From: Blastococcus sp. TBT05-19
Lineage (GTDB): Bacteria; Actinomycetota; Actinomycetes; Mycobacteriales; Geodermatophilaceae
Direction: 5' to 3'
Assembly (NCBI RefSeq): GCF_003319095.1
Contig: NZ_QOHI01000007.1
Location: 124,001 to 188,000 of the forward strand
Length of the DNA stretch: 64,000 nt
Made by a program: the position numbers and the translations under genes. Shown here one piece after another: positions 8,232-18,874 of this stretch (position 1 is the first letter of the stretch; each line of letters begins with the position of its first letter). The notes under the pieces are model-generated. The model searched no databases. It worked only from the letters and a program-made list of their open reading frames with translations, and was not told where the DNA came from.

Positions 8232-8963
8232 ATGAGCCAGTCCGACGATCCATACCGCCCCGCTCCCGGCACGCCGCCCCACGGCGACCAGGCGCCGGGT
8301 CAGCCCTCGTGGGGCCAGCCGCAGTACGGGCAGCCGCAGTTCGAGAAGCCGGAGCAGGGCCAGCAGACCCCGTACGGCCAGCCCCAGTACGGCCAGCCCC
8401 AGTACCCCCAGGCCCAGTACGGGCAGCCCCAGTACGGCCAGCAGCAGTACGGGCAGCAGCCCCAGTACGGGCAGCAGCAGTACGGGCAGCAGCCCTACGG
8501 CGGCTACGGCTCCGCTGCCGTGCCGGCCCGCCCGCCGGGCGTGATCGTGGCGGCCGTCCTCGGCTTCCTCTTCGCCGCGTTCGGCCTGCTGGCCCTGCTC
8601 GGCCTGGCGGTCGCCGGCTCGGAGTTCGCCCAGCTGGCGGACCTCTCCGGCACGGAGGAGGACGCCGTCACCGCCGGCCTCGTGTTCGCCGGGATCCTGG
8701 TCCTCGCCTACACGGTGGCGACGATCTGGGGGGCGGTCCTGGCGCTCACGGGGCGCAGCCGGGTCCTGCTCATCGTCATGGGCTCGCTGACCATCGCCCT
8801 CACAGCCCTGATGCTCCTGGGCGCGCTGAGCGAGGCCGACGGCCCCGGGACGGTGACGGCGCTGATCGCGGTGGCCGCGGCGATCGCGATCGTCGTGCTC
8901 CTCGCCGGCCGCCGTGCCGCGGACTTCTACGCCGCGCACCGGTTCCGCCGCGCCGGTCGCTGA
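8232..8963 (+). CDS. Q/P/G/Y-rich membrane protein, paralogue 1
   Basis: A 243-residue protein of unknown function. Residues 1-95 are a disordered proline/glutamine/glycine/tyrosine tract built from repeated GQPQYG and GQQQYG units; residues ~100-235 hold four hydrophobic segments (PGVIVAAVLGFLFAAFG..., TAGLVFAGILVLAYTVATIW, VLLIVMGSLTIALTALMLL, TVTALIAVAAAIAIVVLLAG). The tail is presumably cytoplasmic. GGAGGG five bases upstream of ATG 8232 fixes the start. It is the first of three similar tandem genes at 8.2-10.4 kb. The layout resembles small actinobacterial DUF4064/DUF4190-like proteins, but I cannot name a family. The repeated DNA may make the tract length-variable. Confidence 0.8.
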   Translation: MSQSDDPYRPAPGTPPHGDQAPGQPSWGQPQYGQPQFEKPEQGQQTPYGQPQYGQPQYPQAQYGQPQYGQQQYGQQPQYGQQQYGQQPYGGYGSAAVPARPPGVIVAAVLGFLFAAFGLLALLGLAVAGSEFAQLADLSGTEEDAVTAGLVFAGILVLAYTVATIWGAVLALTGRSRVLLIVMGSLTIALTALMLLGALSEADGPGTVTALIAVAAAIAIVVLLAGRRAADFYAAHRFRRAGR

Positions 8964-9076
8964 ACCGGGTGGCCGGGGGCGGCCGCTCCTGCCCGCCGCA
9001 CCGATCGGTGTGACGATCAGGACGTTCCGCCCTCGGTGGCCATCCGGGCGACCGACGACCAGGAGGACGCCGCACG

Positions 9077-9709
9077 ATGTCCAGCCCCACCCCCGATCCC
9101 TCCCAGCAGCAGCCCGGCTGGGGCCCGCCGCAGGGCCAGCAGCCCGGCTGGGTCCCGCCGCAGGGCCAGCAGCCCGGCTGGGGCCCGCCGCAGGGCCAGC
9201 AGCCGGGGTACGGCCAGCCCCAGCCCTACGGTCAGCAGCCGGGCTACGGGCAGCCCTACGGCCAGCAGCCCGGCTACGGCCCCGGCTACCCCGGCGGCCC
9301 CGTCCCGGGGGGCAAGCGGCCCGGCGCGGTGACCGCCGCCGCCGTCATCGGCATCGTCATCGGGTCGCTGTCCGCGCTGCTCAACCTGCTCGGGGTGCTG
9401 GCCGCCGACAGCGTGGGCGTCCAGCTGACCGGTGTGGACGTGGCGCTCGGGCTCCTGGCCGCCGCCATCGGCGTCGCGCTGGTCGTCGGCGGGATCCAGG
9501 TCCTCCGGGGTGCCCCGCCGCAGCTGCTCCTGTACGCCGCGCTCGCCGCGGTCGCGCTGGCCCTCGTCACCGTCGTCGTCGTGCTGTCCAGCGGGGGCGA
9601 CCTCGACGGCGCCGGGGGCTTCGGCCTGCTCGGTCCGGCTGCGGTGGTCGTGCTGCTGCGCAGCAAGTCCGCTCAGGAGTGGTACGGCGGGCGCACCGGC
9701 ACGGTCTGA
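9077..9709 (+). CDS. Q/P/G/Y-rich membrane protein, paralogue 2
   Basis: A 210-residue protein with the same plan as its neighbours: residues 1-75 are repeats of QQPGWGPPQG then GQQPGYGQP, followed by a charged GGKRPGAV junction and four hydrophobic segments to the C-terminus (VTAAAVIGIVIGSLSALLNLLG..., VALGLLAAAIGVALVVGGI, LLLYAALAAVALALVTVVVV, GFGLLGPAAVVVLLR). The hydrophobic part aligns by eye with paralogue 3 (GGIQVLRG versus GGIQVLQG; PQLLLY versus PQLLLL). AGGAGG precedes the ATG. Three exact-phase 30-bp DNA repeats encode the tail. The function is unknown. Confidence 0.8.
   Translation: MSSPTPDPSQQQPGWGPPQGQQPGWVPPQGQQPGWGPPQGQQPGYGQPQPYGQQPGYGQPYGQQPGYGPGYPGGPVPGGKRPGAVTAAAVIGIVIGSLSALLNLLGVLAADSVGVQLTGVDVALGLLAAAIGVALVVGGIQVLRGAPPQLLLYAALAAVALALVTVVVVLSSGGDLDGAGGFGLLGPAAVVVLLRSKSAQEWYGGRTGTV
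9107..9196 (+). repeat. Three in-frame 30-bp tandem repeats
   Basis: Three consecutive 30-base units encode QQPGW(G/V)PPQG; the second unit differs by a single G-to-T change (Gly to Val). A partial fourth unit follows. Because the period is a multiple of three, copy-number change would keep the reading frame. Confidence 0.9.
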
Positions 9710-9731
9710 CCCGGACGCACGACCACGCACC

Positions 9732-9763
9732 ACGGCCCCCGCTGCTCCGGCAGCGGGGGCCGT
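9732..9763. terminator. Hairpin terminator after paralogue 2
   Basis: A perfect 13-bp GC-rich stem (9732-9744 with 9751-9763) with a six-base loop, 22 bases after the stop codon. No U tract follows, as is common in actinobacteria. Confidence 0.65.
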
Positions 9764-9862
9764 CGTGCGCGCGGGACGCAGAAGCCCCCACGACGGCCGC
9801 GGCGTCCCTACACTCCGCGCCACGGTCGCCGACCGGGCGACCTCCCCAGGAGGGAGCGCGCG

Positions 9863-10417
9863 ATGTCCAGTCCCAGCTCCAGCACCGGCCCCGATCCGGG
9901 TCCGGCCCCGGGCGGCAATCCCCCCGGCTGGGGTCCGCCTCCGCCGCACGGGGCGCCCCCGGCCCAGGGGAACGGCCAGCAGGCACCCGGCTACGGGTCC
10001 GCGCCCTCGTACGGAGGCGGCCAGTCGTTCGCCGGTGACCGCCCGGGTGGCGTGATGGCCGCGGCGATCATCGGCATCGTCATGGGCGTGCTCGCGCTGA
10101 TCAGCCTGTTCAGCCTGGGTCTGCTGTTCGCCTTCGGCGGGTTCCTCGGGGTGCTCGCCCTGCTGTCGGTCGCCGCGGGCATCGTGCTCCTGATCGGTGG
10201 CATCCAGGTCCTGCAGGGCAAGTCCCCGCAGCTGCTGCTCCTCGGCAGCTACGCCTCGATCGCCATCCAGGCGCTCACCCTCGTGTGGGCGCTGGTCAGC
10301 GGCTGGGGGTTCCTGTTCACCGGGTTCCTCGGCTTCCTGCTGCCGGCCGCGATCGTCTTCCTGCTGCGCCAGCCCGTCGCCAAGCAGCACTACGCCGCCC
10401 GCGGCATCAGCTACTGA
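9863..10417 (+). CDS. P/G/Q-rich membrane protein, paralogue 3
   Basis: A 184-residue protein: residues 1-60 are proline/glycine/serine-rich and less repetitive than in the two upstream paralogues; four hydrophobic segments follow (GVMAAAIIGIVMGVLALISLF..., GFLGVLALLSVAAGIVLLIGGI, LLLLGSYASIAIQALTLVWALV, GFLFTGFLGFLLPAAIVFLL). The motif GGIQVL-x-G, then PQLLL, is shared with paralogue 2, supporting duplication. ATG 9863 has AGGAGGGAG upstream. It ends at a strong bidirectional terminator facing ilvC. The function is unknown; the topology would place the N-terminal tail and a short charged C-terminus on the same side. Confidence 0.8.
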   Translation: MSSPSSSTGPDPGPAPGGNPPGWGPPPPHGAPPAQGNGQQAPGYGSAPSYGGGQSFAGDRPGGVMAAAIIGIVMGVLALISLFSLGLLFAFGGFLGVLALLSVAAGIVLLIGGIQVLQGKSPQLLLLGSYASIAIQALTLVWALVSGWGFLFTGFLGFLLPAAIVFLLRQPVAKQHYAARGISY

Positions 10418-10424
10418 GAACGCG

Positions 10425-10462
10425 GCAGAGCCCCCGCGACCGGACGGTCGCGGGGGCTCTGC
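10425..10462. terminator. Bidirectional terminator between paralogue 3 and ilvC
   Basis: A perfect 17-bp stem (10425-10441 with 10446-10462) with a GGAC loop sits between two convergent stop codons, 8 bases after one and 12 before the other. Confidence 0.85.
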
Positions 10463-10474
10463 GGCGGGAATCGA

Positions 10475-11572
<1,098 letters not shown>

Positions 11573-12100
11573 TCAGGCGCTGCGCTCGACCGGGCGCAAG
11601 GTACCGGCGCCCGACATCGCCCGCGGTCCCCGGCCCAGGGCGACGGTGCCCGACTGCGCCATCTCCTTGATGCCGAGCGGCGCGAGCACCGCCAGCAGGG
11701 CCTGGAGCTTGTCCGGCGTGCCCGTGGCCTCGAGGGTCACGGTGTCGGTGTTGACGTCGATGACGCGGGCGCGGAAGAGCTCGGCGGTCTGCAGGACCTG
11801 GGTGCGCTCGGCCAGCGGGGCGCGGACCTTCACCAGCAGCAGCTCGCGCTGGACCGCGGCACCGCCGTCCAGCTCGACGATCTTGATGATCTCGATGAGC
11901 TTGTTCAGCTGCTTGGTGATCTGCTCGAGCGGCTGGCTCTCCGCGTCGACGACGATCGTCATGCGGGAGAGGTCCGGGTTCTCCGTCGGGCCGACGGCGA
12001 GGGACTCGATGTTGAAGCCGCGCCGGCTGAACAGCGCCGAGACGCGGGCCAGCACACCGGACTTGTTCTCGACGAGGACCGAGAGCGTGTGGCGGGTCAT
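11573..12100 (-). CDS. ilvN: Acetolactate synthase small (regulatory) subunit
   Basis: A 175-residue regulatory subunit that binds IlvB and confers branched-chain amino-acid feedback. The N-terminal ACT domain begins HTLSVLVENKSGVLARVSAL and includes FNIESLAVGPTE; the C-terminal ALS_ss_C domain follows from about residue 85 (ELLLVKVRAPLAERTQVLQT). Length is typical (160-175). ATG at 12098-12100 shares its A with the TGA of ilvB (TGATG), indicating translational coupling. Confidence 0.96.
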   Translation of the reverse strand: MTRHTLSVLVENKSGVLARVSALFSRRGFNIESLAVGPTENPDLSRMTIVVDAESQPLEQITKQLNKLIEIIKIVELDGGAAVQRELLLVKVRAPLAERTQVLQTAELFRARVIDVNTDTVTLEATGTPDKLQALLAVLAPLGIKEMAQSGTVALGRGPRAMSGAGTLRPVERSA

Positions 12101-13968
12101 CAGACCTGTCCCTCTCCGAAGACGGGCCGCAGGTCGCGTGCGGCCAGGATGGCGTCGTTGCTGGCACCCGCGGCGACCATCGGCCACACCTGGGCGTCGG
12201 CGCCGACGACGAAGTCGATGACGACCGGGGCGTCGTCGATCGCCATGGCCTTCTCGATGACGGCGTCCACGTCGTCCTTGCTCTCGCAGCGCAGGCCGAC
12301 GCAGCCCAGCGCCTCGGCGAGCGCCACGAAGTCGGGGATGCGCACCGGCTTGGGCGTCCCGTCGGCATTCCGCGCGTGCAGCTTCGTGTTGGAGTACCGG
12401 CCCTCGTAGAACAGGGTCTGCCACTGCCGGACCATGCCGAGGTTGCCGTTGTTGATGACGGCGACCTTGACCGGGATGCCCTCGATGGCGCAGGTGGCGA
12501 GCTCCTGGTTGGTCATCTGGAAGCAGCCGTCGCCGTCGATGGCCCAGACGGTGGTCTCCGGGCAGCCGTACTTGGCACCCATCGCCGCCGGCACGGCGTA
12601 GCCCATCGTCCCGAGGCCGCCGCTGTTGAGCCAGGTGCCCGGCTTCTCGTACTTGATGAACTGCGCGGCCCACATCTGGTGCTGGCCGACGCCGGAGGTG
12701 TAGATGGCATCGGGTCCGGCGATGGCGCCGAGGCGCTCGATGACGTACTGCGGGGACAGCGCGCCGTCCTCGGGCCAGTCGTAGCCGAGCGGGTAGCGGT
12801 CCCGCCAGTCGTCGAGCTGGGTCCACCAGGCGGCCAGGTCGGGGGTGCGCCCGGCGGCGTGCTCGGCGCGCAGCGCCTCCACGAGCTGGGCGATGGTCTC
12901 CTTGGCGTCCCCCACGATCGGCACGTCGGCCTTGCGGTTCTTGCCGATCTCGGCCGGGTCGATGTCGGCGTGCACCACCAGCGCCTCGGGCGCGAAGCTC
13001 GACAGCTGACCGGTCACCCGGTCGTCGAAGCGAGCGCCCAGGGCGACGATGACGTCGGACTTCTGCAGCGCCGTCACGGCGGCGACGGTGCCGTGCATGC
13101 CGGGCATGCCCAGGTGCTGGGGGCTGCTGTCCGGGAAGGCGCCGCGGGCCATGAGCGTGGTGACGACGGGGGCCCCGGTGAGCTCGGCGAGCGCCGCCAG
13201 CTCCTCGGTGGCCTGCGCCTTGATCACCCCGCCGCCGACGTACAGCACCGGCCGGCTCGCGCCGGCGATCATCGTCGCGGCCTCGCGGACCTGCTTGCTG
13301 TGCGGGCGGGTCGTGGGCTTGTAGCCGGGCAGGTCCATGCGCGGCGGCCAGGCGAAGTCGGTGGTGGCCTGGAGCACGTCCTTGGGGATGTCGACCAGGA
13401 CCGGACCGGGTCGCCCGGTCGAGGCCAGGTGGAAGGCCTCGGCGATGCGCTGCGGGATCTCCTCGGCGGAGGTGACCAGGAAGTTGTGCTTGGTGACCGG
13501 CATCGTGATGCCGCGGATGTCCGCCTCCTGGAAGGCGTCGGTCCCGATGGCCGCGCTGGGCACCTGCCCGGTGATCGCGACCATGGGCACGGAGTCCATG
13601 TAGGCGTCGGCGAGCGGCGTCACCAGGTTGGTCGCGCCGGGACCCGAGGTGGCGATGCAGACCCCGACCCTGCCGGTGGCCTGCGCGTACCCGGTGGCCG
13701 CGTGGCCGGCGCCCTGCTCGTGCCGGACGAGCACGTGCCGCACCGCGGAGTCGAAGAGCGGGTCGTACGCCGGCAGGATCGCTCCGCCGGGGATCCCGAA
13801 GATGACCTCGACGCCGACGGCCTCGAGGGAGCGGACGAGGCTCTGCGCGCCGGTGATGCCGGTGGCGGGCTCGGCGGCGCTCTCGGCGACGGAGCGGGCC
13901 GTCGTCTCGACGCCGGTCAGTGCTTCGGCCGCCTCGCGGCTGGGGGCCTCGTGAGGGGTGGTGGTCAT
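12100..13968 (-). CDS. ilvB: Acetolactate synthase large (catalytic) subunit
   Basis: A 622-residue ThDP- and FAD-dependent enzyme joining pyruvate to pyruvate or 2-oxobutyrate. After a disordered ~40-residue N-terminus come the ThDP pyrimidine domain (catalytic Glu in [14 protein letters not shown]), the central FAD domain, and the C-terminal ThDP domain with GDGCFQM...[12 protein letters not shown], the Mg/ThDP motif. It heads ilvB-ilvN-ilvC and is preceded by a Val/Leu leader peptide and terminator, so attenuation by branched-chain aminoacyl-tRNA is expected. ATG at 13966-13968 with GGAGATCC upstream. Length is normal for actinobacterial IlvB. Confidence 0.97.
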   Translation of the reverse strand: MTTTPHEAPSREAAEALTGVETTARSVAESAAEPATGITGAQSLVRSLEAVGVEVIFGIPGGAILPAYDPLFDSAVRHVLVRHEQGAGHAATGYAQATGRVGVCIATSGPGATNLVTPLADAYMDSVPMVAITGQVPSAAIGTDAFQEADIRGITMPVTKHNFLVTSAEEIPQRIAEAFHLASTGRPGPVLVDIPKDVLQATTDFAWPPRMDLPGYKPTTRPHSKQVREAATMIAGASRPVLYVGGGVIKAQATEELAALAELTGAPVVTTLMARGAFPDSSPQHLGMPGMHGTVAAVTALQKSDVIVALGARFDDRVTGQLSSFAPEALVVHADIDPAEIGKNRKADVPIVGDAKETIAQLVEALRAEHAAGRTPDLAAWWTQLDDWRDRYPLGYDWPEDGALSPQYVIERLGAIAGPDAIYTSGVGQHQMWAAQFIKYEKPGTWLNSGGLGTMGYAVPAAMGAKYGCPETTVWAIDGDGCFQMTNQELATCAIEGIPVKVAVINNGNLGMVRQWQTLFYEGRYSNTKLHARNADGTPKPVRIPDFVALAEALGCVGLRCESKDDVDAVIEKAMAIDDAPVVIDFVVGADAQVWPMVAAGASNDAILAARDLRPVFGEGQV

Positions 13969-14051
13969 CGCGCGGATCTCCTGTGCCTTGCGGCGTGGTT
14001 CGGGCTGGTGCGACGGACAGCGTGCTCGCGGTACGGCAGGTCACGGCCAAC

Positions 14052-14082
14052 AAAAAACCCCTCGTGCCCAGGGCACGAAGGG
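14052..14082 (-). terminator. Attenuator terminator before ilvB
   Basis: Minus-strand stem 14058-14068 with 14072-14082 (one mismatch, three-base loop) followed by six U residues (14052-14057). It lies about 85 bases before the ilvB start and downstream of the leader peptide. Confidence 0.8.
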
Positions 14083-14085
14083 TCA

Positions 14086-14111
14086 GCGCGTCGGTCGGTG
14101 ACCGGACGCGC
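14086..14111 (-). promoter_or_regulatory. Attenuator upstream hairpin before ilvB
   Basis: A 7-bp outer stem (14086-14092 with 14105-14111) continues inward as GGTC/GACC with one bulge. Its 5' arm begins within the leader-peptide stop codon, mirroring the cimA leader. Confidence 0.6.
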
Positions 14112-14155
14112 TACGCGAGTACGAGGACGCCGCTGGTGCGGGCGTCTGCGGGCAT
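14111..14155 (-). CDS. Branched-chain leader peptide of ilvBNC (14 residues)
   Basis: ATG at 14153-14155 opens MPADARTSGVLVLA ending in TAG. The last residues before the stop are Val-Leu-Val-Leu (GTC CTC GTA CTC), two of the three amino acids whose synthesis the downstream operon supports. Two hairpins follow, the second with a six-U tract, as expected for ribosome-mediated attenuation. Upstream initiation signals are weak. I see no isoleucine codon, so control by valine and leucine is the prediction. Confidence 0.75.
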   Translation of the reverse strand: MPADARTSGVLVLA

Positions 14156-14202
14156 GCTGGTGCGAGGCACTCCGACACTGTGCGCCTCACGACGCCGCGC
14201 CG

Positions 14203-16971
14203 TCAACCGTCGCGTCCCACCAGGTGGACTCCCGTGTCCAGATCGGTGATCTCGGTGTCCAGGACGGCCGGATCGAACACGTCCAGCAGCGCCCGCAGGT
14301 CGGCGAACGGCATCGGCCGGCCGAACAGGTAGCCCTGCAGGTAGTCGCAGTCCATCGACCGCAGCTCGGCCAGCTGCTCCTCGGTCTCCACGCCCTCGGC
14401 GACGACGTCCATGCCCAGGGTCCGGCCGAGCTCGACGACGCTGGCCACCAGGGCGCGCCCCCGCGGACCGGTCTCGATCCCCGCGATGAACTCCTTGTCC
14501 AGCTTCAGGACCTGCACGGGCAGGCGGGCCAGGTAGGCCAGCGAGGACCAGCCCCGCCCGAAGTCGTCGAGGGCGAGCACGACGCCCATCGCCCGCAGCG
14601 TCTCGAGGTCGCTGAGCAGCCCGTCCTGCGCCTCCAGCAGCACCGACTCGGTCAGCTCCAGCACCAGCTTGCCCGGCGGGAGCTGCGCGGCGGCCAGCGC
14701 CGCGGCGACGTCGGGAGCCAGGCAGCCCGCCTGGAGGTGCCGGACGGAGACGTTGACGCCCATCTGGACGTCCCAGCCGTCGGCGAGCAGGACCGCCGCC
14801 TGCCGCGCCGCGACGTCGAGCACCCAGCGCTGGAGCGGGACGATGAGCCCGTCCTCCTCCGCGAGGTGGATGAACTCGTCCGGCGGCACGGTGCCCAGCA
14901 GCGGGTGCTCCCAGCGCACGAGCGCCTCGAGCCCCAGGATCCGCCGGTCGTGCAGCCCGACCACCGGCTGGTACAGCACGCGCAGCTGCCCCTCCTCCAG
15001 CGCCACGGGGAGGTCGCGAGCCAGTCGCGTCCGCCGCCCCACGGCGGCGTCGACGGCATCGCCGGAGGAGCGCACGCAGCGCTTCCCGGCGGCCTTGGCG
15101 GCGCGCAGCGCCAGGTCGGCGTGCCGGACGACGGCCGACACGTCACCGGACCCGTCGAGCTCGGCCAGGCCGATGCTGCCGGAGACCGCGAACAGCGGAC
15201 CACCCACGCCGACGCCCGGGGACGACGCCTGGAAGGTCCGGTCCAGGGCCACGACGAGCCGCTCGGCCAGACCCGTGGCCTCGTCGGGCCCACCGGGCAC
15301 GAGCAGGGCGAACTCGTCGCCGCCGAGGCGGGCCACGAGGTCCTGCTCCCGCGCGCCGGCGCGGAGCTGGTCGGCCACCTGCACGAGCACCTGGTCCCCG
15401 GCGTCGTGCCCGGCGACGTCGTTGACCGCCTTGAACCCGTCGAGGTCGACGAGCAGCACGCAGGCGGGCTCGCCGGCGGCGGCGCCGGCGTTGGCCTCCT
15501 CGAGCGCAGCCATGAAACGGGCCCGGTTGGGCAGCCCGGTCAGGTAGTCGGTGAAGGCCATGCGCTCGAGCTCGCGCTGGTTGGACCGGCGGGCGGTGAC
15601 GTCGCGCAGGTGCAGCACGACCCCCTCGCGCAGCGCCGTCCCCGGCACGCCGGCGCGGGCCGCGCCGGAGAGCTCGACGTCGCGCCAGTCGCCCTCGCGG
15701 GCACGCAGCCGGACGACCGGCGGCAGCGCGGCCGGTGCGCCGACGTCCGCGAGCACCCGGGTGAGCACGCCGCGGTCCGAGGGGTCGACCAGCTCGGCGA
15801 GCACCCGGTCGGTCAGGTCGCGCGCGGGCCAGCCGAGCTGGCCGAGGGCGGGACCGGAGACCCAGCGCACGCGGCCGTCGTCGTCGAGGACCACGGTGAC
15901 GTCCTCGGCGCTGGCGGCCAGCGCCCGGAAGTAGGCCTCGGTCTGCTCCATGCGACGGGTCAGGCGGCGGCCGTCGGCGGCCCACAGGAGGCCCCGGGCG
16001 GAGGTCTGCAGGACGACGAGCGCGACGAGCACCTGCTCGGGGAGGGAGAAGGTGTGCCCCGCGCTCAGCATGATCACGACGACACCGGCGACGCCGTAGG
16101 CGGTCGCCTGGCCGGCGACGACGCCGAACAGTGCAGGCCCCGGGGACTCGTCTGCCCGGCCGACCGGCGCGCCGGGGTCGCTGTCCACGGCCCTGATCCC
16201 GGCGGCGAGCATGCCCATCCAGGCCGCGAGCGTGATCAGGTGGGAGGCACCGGCGCCCAGCACGTTGGCCAGCGCGCCGGCGACGGCCACGACGACGAAG
16301 GACGCGACGGTGACCAGCAGCCACACGGCGGCCCGGCGCCGGACCGGGTCCACGCGGGAGACGGTGATGAGGGCGATGCCGCACAGCAGCGCACCGGTGA
16401 CCGGGTAGCCGACCACCATCAGCGCGTCCACCAGGGTCCGGCTGCCGGCCGCGGCGTCGCCCAGCACGAGCGTGCCGACCAGCACGACGGCGACGACGAC
16501 GATGCCGCCGTCGAGCAGCTCCCGCGGGCCGGCCCGGCGTCCGGCGCGGGAGGGCAGCAGGAGCAGGCAGGCGGTGATGCCCAGGGGCGCGGCGAGGACC
16601 TGCGGCACCTGGGCCAGGCCGCTCTGCGACCCCGCCGGGTCGACCACGTAGATCAGCTCCGCGACGACGAGCAGCCCGGCGACGGCGGACAGCGCCTGCC
16701 AGGGTCGCCGGGACCGCGGGTCCAGCCGGCGCGCGTGCTTCGCCACGACCACCGAGCCCACCGCCGAGGCCACCGCCAGCAGCAGCGGGAAGACGGAGGA
16801 CGTCCCAGCGCCGAGCACGGCGTGCGCCGCCACCGCCGCCAGGGCCAGCAGGCCCAGGACGGTCAGCGCGGCGGTCGACTCGCGCCGGGCACGGGGATCA
16901 CGGCCGGCGGGCACGGTCGGGGCGGTCGACGGCTGCCGGAGGACCGCACGGGGAACCAGGCGCGGGGTCAT
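14203..16971 (-). CDS. Membrane GGDEF-EAL protein (cyclic di-GMP turnover) with PAS domain
   Basis: A 922-residue protein. Residues ~30-345 contain about ten hydrophobic segments, an integral-membrane sensor of MASE-like layout. A PAS-like domain follows ([20 protein letters not shown]...), then a GGDEF domain with intact [10 protein letters not shown] near residue 550 and an inhibitory site REQD exactly five residues before it. The EAL domain has [10 protein letters not shown] near residue 680, [30 protein letters not shown] and [11 protein letters not shown], so the phosphodiesterase residues also look present. It could synthesise, degrade, or do both to c-di-GMP. ATG at 16969-16971. It sits between ilvD and ilvB with no obvious metabolic link. 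Confidence 0.92.
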   Translation of the reverse strand: MTPRLVPRAVLRQPSTAPTVPAGRDPRARRESTAALTVLGLLALAAVAAHAVLGAGTSSVFPLLLAVASAVGSVVVAKHARRLDPRSRRPWQALSAVAGLLVVAELIYVVDPAGSQSGLAQVPQVLAAPLGITACLLLLPSRAGRRAGPRELLDGGIVVVAVVLVGTLVLGDAAAGSRTLVDALMVVGYPVTGALLCGIALITVSRVDPVRRRAAVWLLVTVASFVVVAVAGALANVLGAGASHLITLAAWMGMLAAGIRAVDSDPGAPVGRADESPGPALFGVVAGQATAYGVAGVVVIMLSAGHTFSLPEQVLVALVVLQTSARGLLWAADGRRLTRRMEQTEAYFRALAASAEDVTVVLDDDGRVRWVSGPALGQLGWPARDLTDRVLAELVDPSDRGVLTRVLADVGAPAALPPVVRLRAREGDWRDVELSGAARAGVPGTALREGVVLHLRDVTARRSNQRELERMAFTDYLTGLPNRARFMAALEEANAGAAAGEPACVLLVDLDGFKAVNDVAGHDAGDQVLVQVADQLRAGAREQDLVARLGGDEFALLVPGGPDEATGLAERLVVALDRTFQASSPGVGVGGPLFAVSGSIGLAELDGSGDVSAVVRHADLALRAAKAAGKRCVRSSGDAVDAAVGRRTRLARDLPVALEEGQLRVLYQPVVGLHDRRILGLEALVRWEHPLLGTVPPDEFIHLAEEDGLIVPLQRWVLDVAARQAAVLLADGWDVQMGVNVSVRHLQAGCLAPDVAAALAAAQLPPGKLVLELTESVLLEAQDGLLSDLETLRAMGVVLALDDFGRGWSSLAYLARLPVQVLKLDKEFIAGIETGPRGRALVASVVELGRTLGMDVVAEGVETEEQLAELRSMDCDYLQGYLFGRPMPFADLRALLDVFDPAVLDTEITDLDTGVHLVGRDG

Positions 16972-17028
16972 CGCCCGACCCGCCCGCGCCTGCTCGACCG
17001 ACGTCCGTCCACACCCGGGAGGTCGGCA

Positions 17029-17071
17029 GGGGTGGGCCCGGGGAGAAGCCGGCCCGCCCCCGGCTCACCCC
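17029..17071 (-). terminator. Possible terminator between ilvD and the GGDEF-EAL gene
   Basis: Nested inverted repeats: GGGGTG (17029-17034) with CACCCC (17066-17071), and inside them AGCCGG (17047-17052) with CCGGCT (17060-17065). It lies just downstream of the ilvD stop; no U tract. Confidence 0.4.
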
Positions 17072-17077
17072 AAGTGG

Positions 17078-18790
17078 TCAGCCGCAGATGGCGCCCTGCG
17101 CCGCCGATCCCACGAGCTTCGCGTACTTGCCGAGGACGCCGGTCGTGTAGCGCGGGGGCAGCGGCTCCCAGCCCTCCGTGCGGCGGGCCAGCTCGTCGTC
17201 GTCCACCAGCAGGTCGAGGGTGCGGGTGGTGAGGTCCAGGCGGATCCGGTCACCGTCGCGCACGTGGGCGATGGGGCCGCCGTCCGCCGCCTCCGGCGCG
17301 ATGTGACCGACGCACAGGCCCGTCGTCCCGCCGGAGAACCGGCCGTCGGTGAGCAGCAGGACGTCCTTGCCGAGACCGGCGCCCTTGATCGCGCCGGTGA
17401 CCGCCAGCATCTCGCGCATGCCCGGGCCGCCGCGGGGGCCCTCGTAGCGGATGACGACGACGTCGCCGGGCTGCAGCGTGCCCTCGGTGACGGCGTCCAT
17501 CGCGCCCTGCTCGCCGTCGAAGACCCGGGCGGTGCCCTCGAACACCTCGGCGTCGAACCCGGCCGACTTCACGACCGCGCCGTCCGGGGAGAGGGAACCG
17601 CGGAGGATCGTCAGGCCGCCCGTCTTGTGGATCGGGTTGTCCATCGCGTGCACGATCGTGCCGTCGAGGTCCGGCGGGGCGATGTCGGCGAGGTTCTCGG
17701 CCATCGTCTTCCCGGTCACGGTGAGCGCGTCGCCGTGCAGCAGGCCGGCGTCGAGCAGCGCCCGGAGCACGACCGGGACGCCACCGACCCGGTCGATGTC
17801 GGTCATCACGAAGCGGCCGAAGGGCTTCACGTCGGCCAGGTGCGGCGTGCGGTCGCCGATCCGGTTGAAGTCCTCGAGCGTCAGGTCGACCTGCGCCTCG
17901 TGGGCGATCGCCAGCAGGTGCAGGACGGCGTTCGTCGAGCCACCCAGCGCCATGACGACAGTGATGGCGTTCTCGAACGCCTCCCTGGTCATGATCTGGC
18001 GGGCGGTGATGCCCTTGCGCAGCAGGTTCACCACGGCCTCGCCCGAGGCGACCGCGAAGGCGTCGCGGCGGCTGTCCGGAGCCGGCGGGGCGGCGCTGCC
18101 GGGCAGCGCCATGCCGAGCGCCTCGGCGACGCTGGCCATCGTGTTGGCGGTGTACATGCCGCCGCAGGAGCCCTGACCGGGGCACGCGGCCTTCTCGATG
18201 GCGGTGAGCTCGTCGCGGGTGATCAGGCCGCGCGCGCAGGCACCGACGGCCTCGAAGACGTCGATGATCGTGAGGTCGTCGCGGTCGCCCAGCTTCCCCG
18301 GCAGCGTGGAGCCGGAGTAGAGGAAGACGCTGGCCAGGTCGAGGCGCGCGGCGGCCATCAGCATCCCGGGCAGCGACTTGTCGCAGCCGGCCAGCAGGAC
18401 CGAGCCGTCGAGCCGCTCGGCGAACATGACCGTCTCGACGGAGTCGGCGATGACCTCGCGGGAGACCAGGGAGGCGCGCATGCCCTCGTGGCCCATGGAG
18501 ATGCCGTCGGACACGGAGATGGTGCCGAACTCGAGCGGGAAGCCGCCGGCCGCGTGCACGCCCTCCTTGGCCCGCTTGGCCAGCCGGTCCAGCGAGAGGT
18601 TGCAGGGGGTGATCTCGTTCCAGGACGAGGCGACGCCGATCTGCGGCTTGGCGAAGTCGTCGTCGCCCATGCCGACGGCGCGCAGCATGGCGCGGGCGGG
18701 CGCCTTGGCGTCCCCGTCGGTCACCTCGTGGCTACGGGGCTTCATGGTGGCGGTCTCGCTGCCGGCGGAGCGGTCGTCCAGGGTGGTCAC
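17078..18790 (-). CDS. ilvD: Dihydroxy-acid dehydratase
   Basis: A 570-residue iron-sulfur enzyme dehydrating dihydroxy acids to 2-oxo acids in branched-chain amino-acid synthesis. Cluster-ligand cysteines are in [25 protein letters not shown] and [16 protein letters not shown]; the substrate motif [16 protein letters not shown] and C-terminal [13 protein letters not shown] are conserved. An ATG at 18743-18745 would give 555 residues, but GTG at 18788-18790 is preferred since mycobacterial homologues have a similar N-terminal stretch and TAGCAT ends seven bases before it. The gene is transcribed alone and divergent from an MmyB-like regulator. Confidence 0.96.
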   Translation of the reverse strand: MTTLDDRSAGSETATMKPRSHEVTDGDAKAPARAMLRAVGMGDDDFAKPQIGVASSWNEITPCNLSLDRLAKRAKEGVHAAGGFPLEFGTISVSDGISMGHEGMRASLVSREVIADSVETVMFAERLDGSVLLAGCDKSLPGMLMAAARLDLASVFLYSGSTLPGKLGDRDDLTIIDVFEAVGACARGLITRDELTAIEKAACPGQGSCGGMYTANTMASVAEALGMALPGSAAPPAPDSRRDAFAVASGEAVVNLLRKGITARQIMTREAFENAITVVMALGGSTNAVLHLLAIAHEAQVDLTLEDFNRIGDRTPHLADVKPFGRFVMTDIDRVGGVPVVLRALLDAGLLHGDALTVTGKTMAENLADIAPPDLDGTIVHAMDNPIHKTGGLTILRGSLSPDGAVVKSAGFDAEVFEGTARVFDGEQGAMDAVTEGTLQPGDVVVIRYEGPRGGPGMREMLAVTGAIKGAGLGKDVLLLTDGRFSGGTTGLCVGHIAPEAADGGPIAHVRDGDRIRLDLTTRTLDLLVDDDELARRTEGWEPLPPRYTTGVLGKYAKLVGSAAQGAICG

Positions 18791-18803
18791 GGCGGCGATG
18801 CTA
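18791..18803 (-). promoter_or_regulatory. Leaderless promoter -10 of ilvD
   Basis: TAGCAT (18798-18803, minus strand) then seven bases then GTG. Confidence 0.55.
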
Positions 18804-18832
18804 TGCCGGTGCGCGCGGGCCGCCGAGTTTGC

Positions 18833-18856
18833 GGTGGTACCAGTAGTGGCACCACC
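18833..18856. promoter_or_regulatory. Probable operator of the MmyB-like regulator
   Basis: GGTGGTACCA-GTAG-TGGCACCACC is a ten-base inverted repeat with one mismatch and a four-base spacer, located 19 bases before the regulator's GTG and about 30 bases from the ilvD -10. Autoregulation through this site is inferred. Confidence 0.55.
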
Positions 18857-18874
18857 ACCGACCGAGGAGCCGCC

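Noticed and set aside
8087-8272. N-terminal extension of SerA from an upstream ATG
   Set aside because: The added 62 residues are Arg/Pro/Gly-rich with no similarity to the family, and they overlap the predicted serA promoter and the divergent gene's start.
9107-9196. CRISPR-like or minisatellite array
   Set aside because: The 30-bp units are contiguous without spacers and keep the reading frame of a membrane protein, so it is a coding repeat. No CRISPR array was found anywhere in the window.
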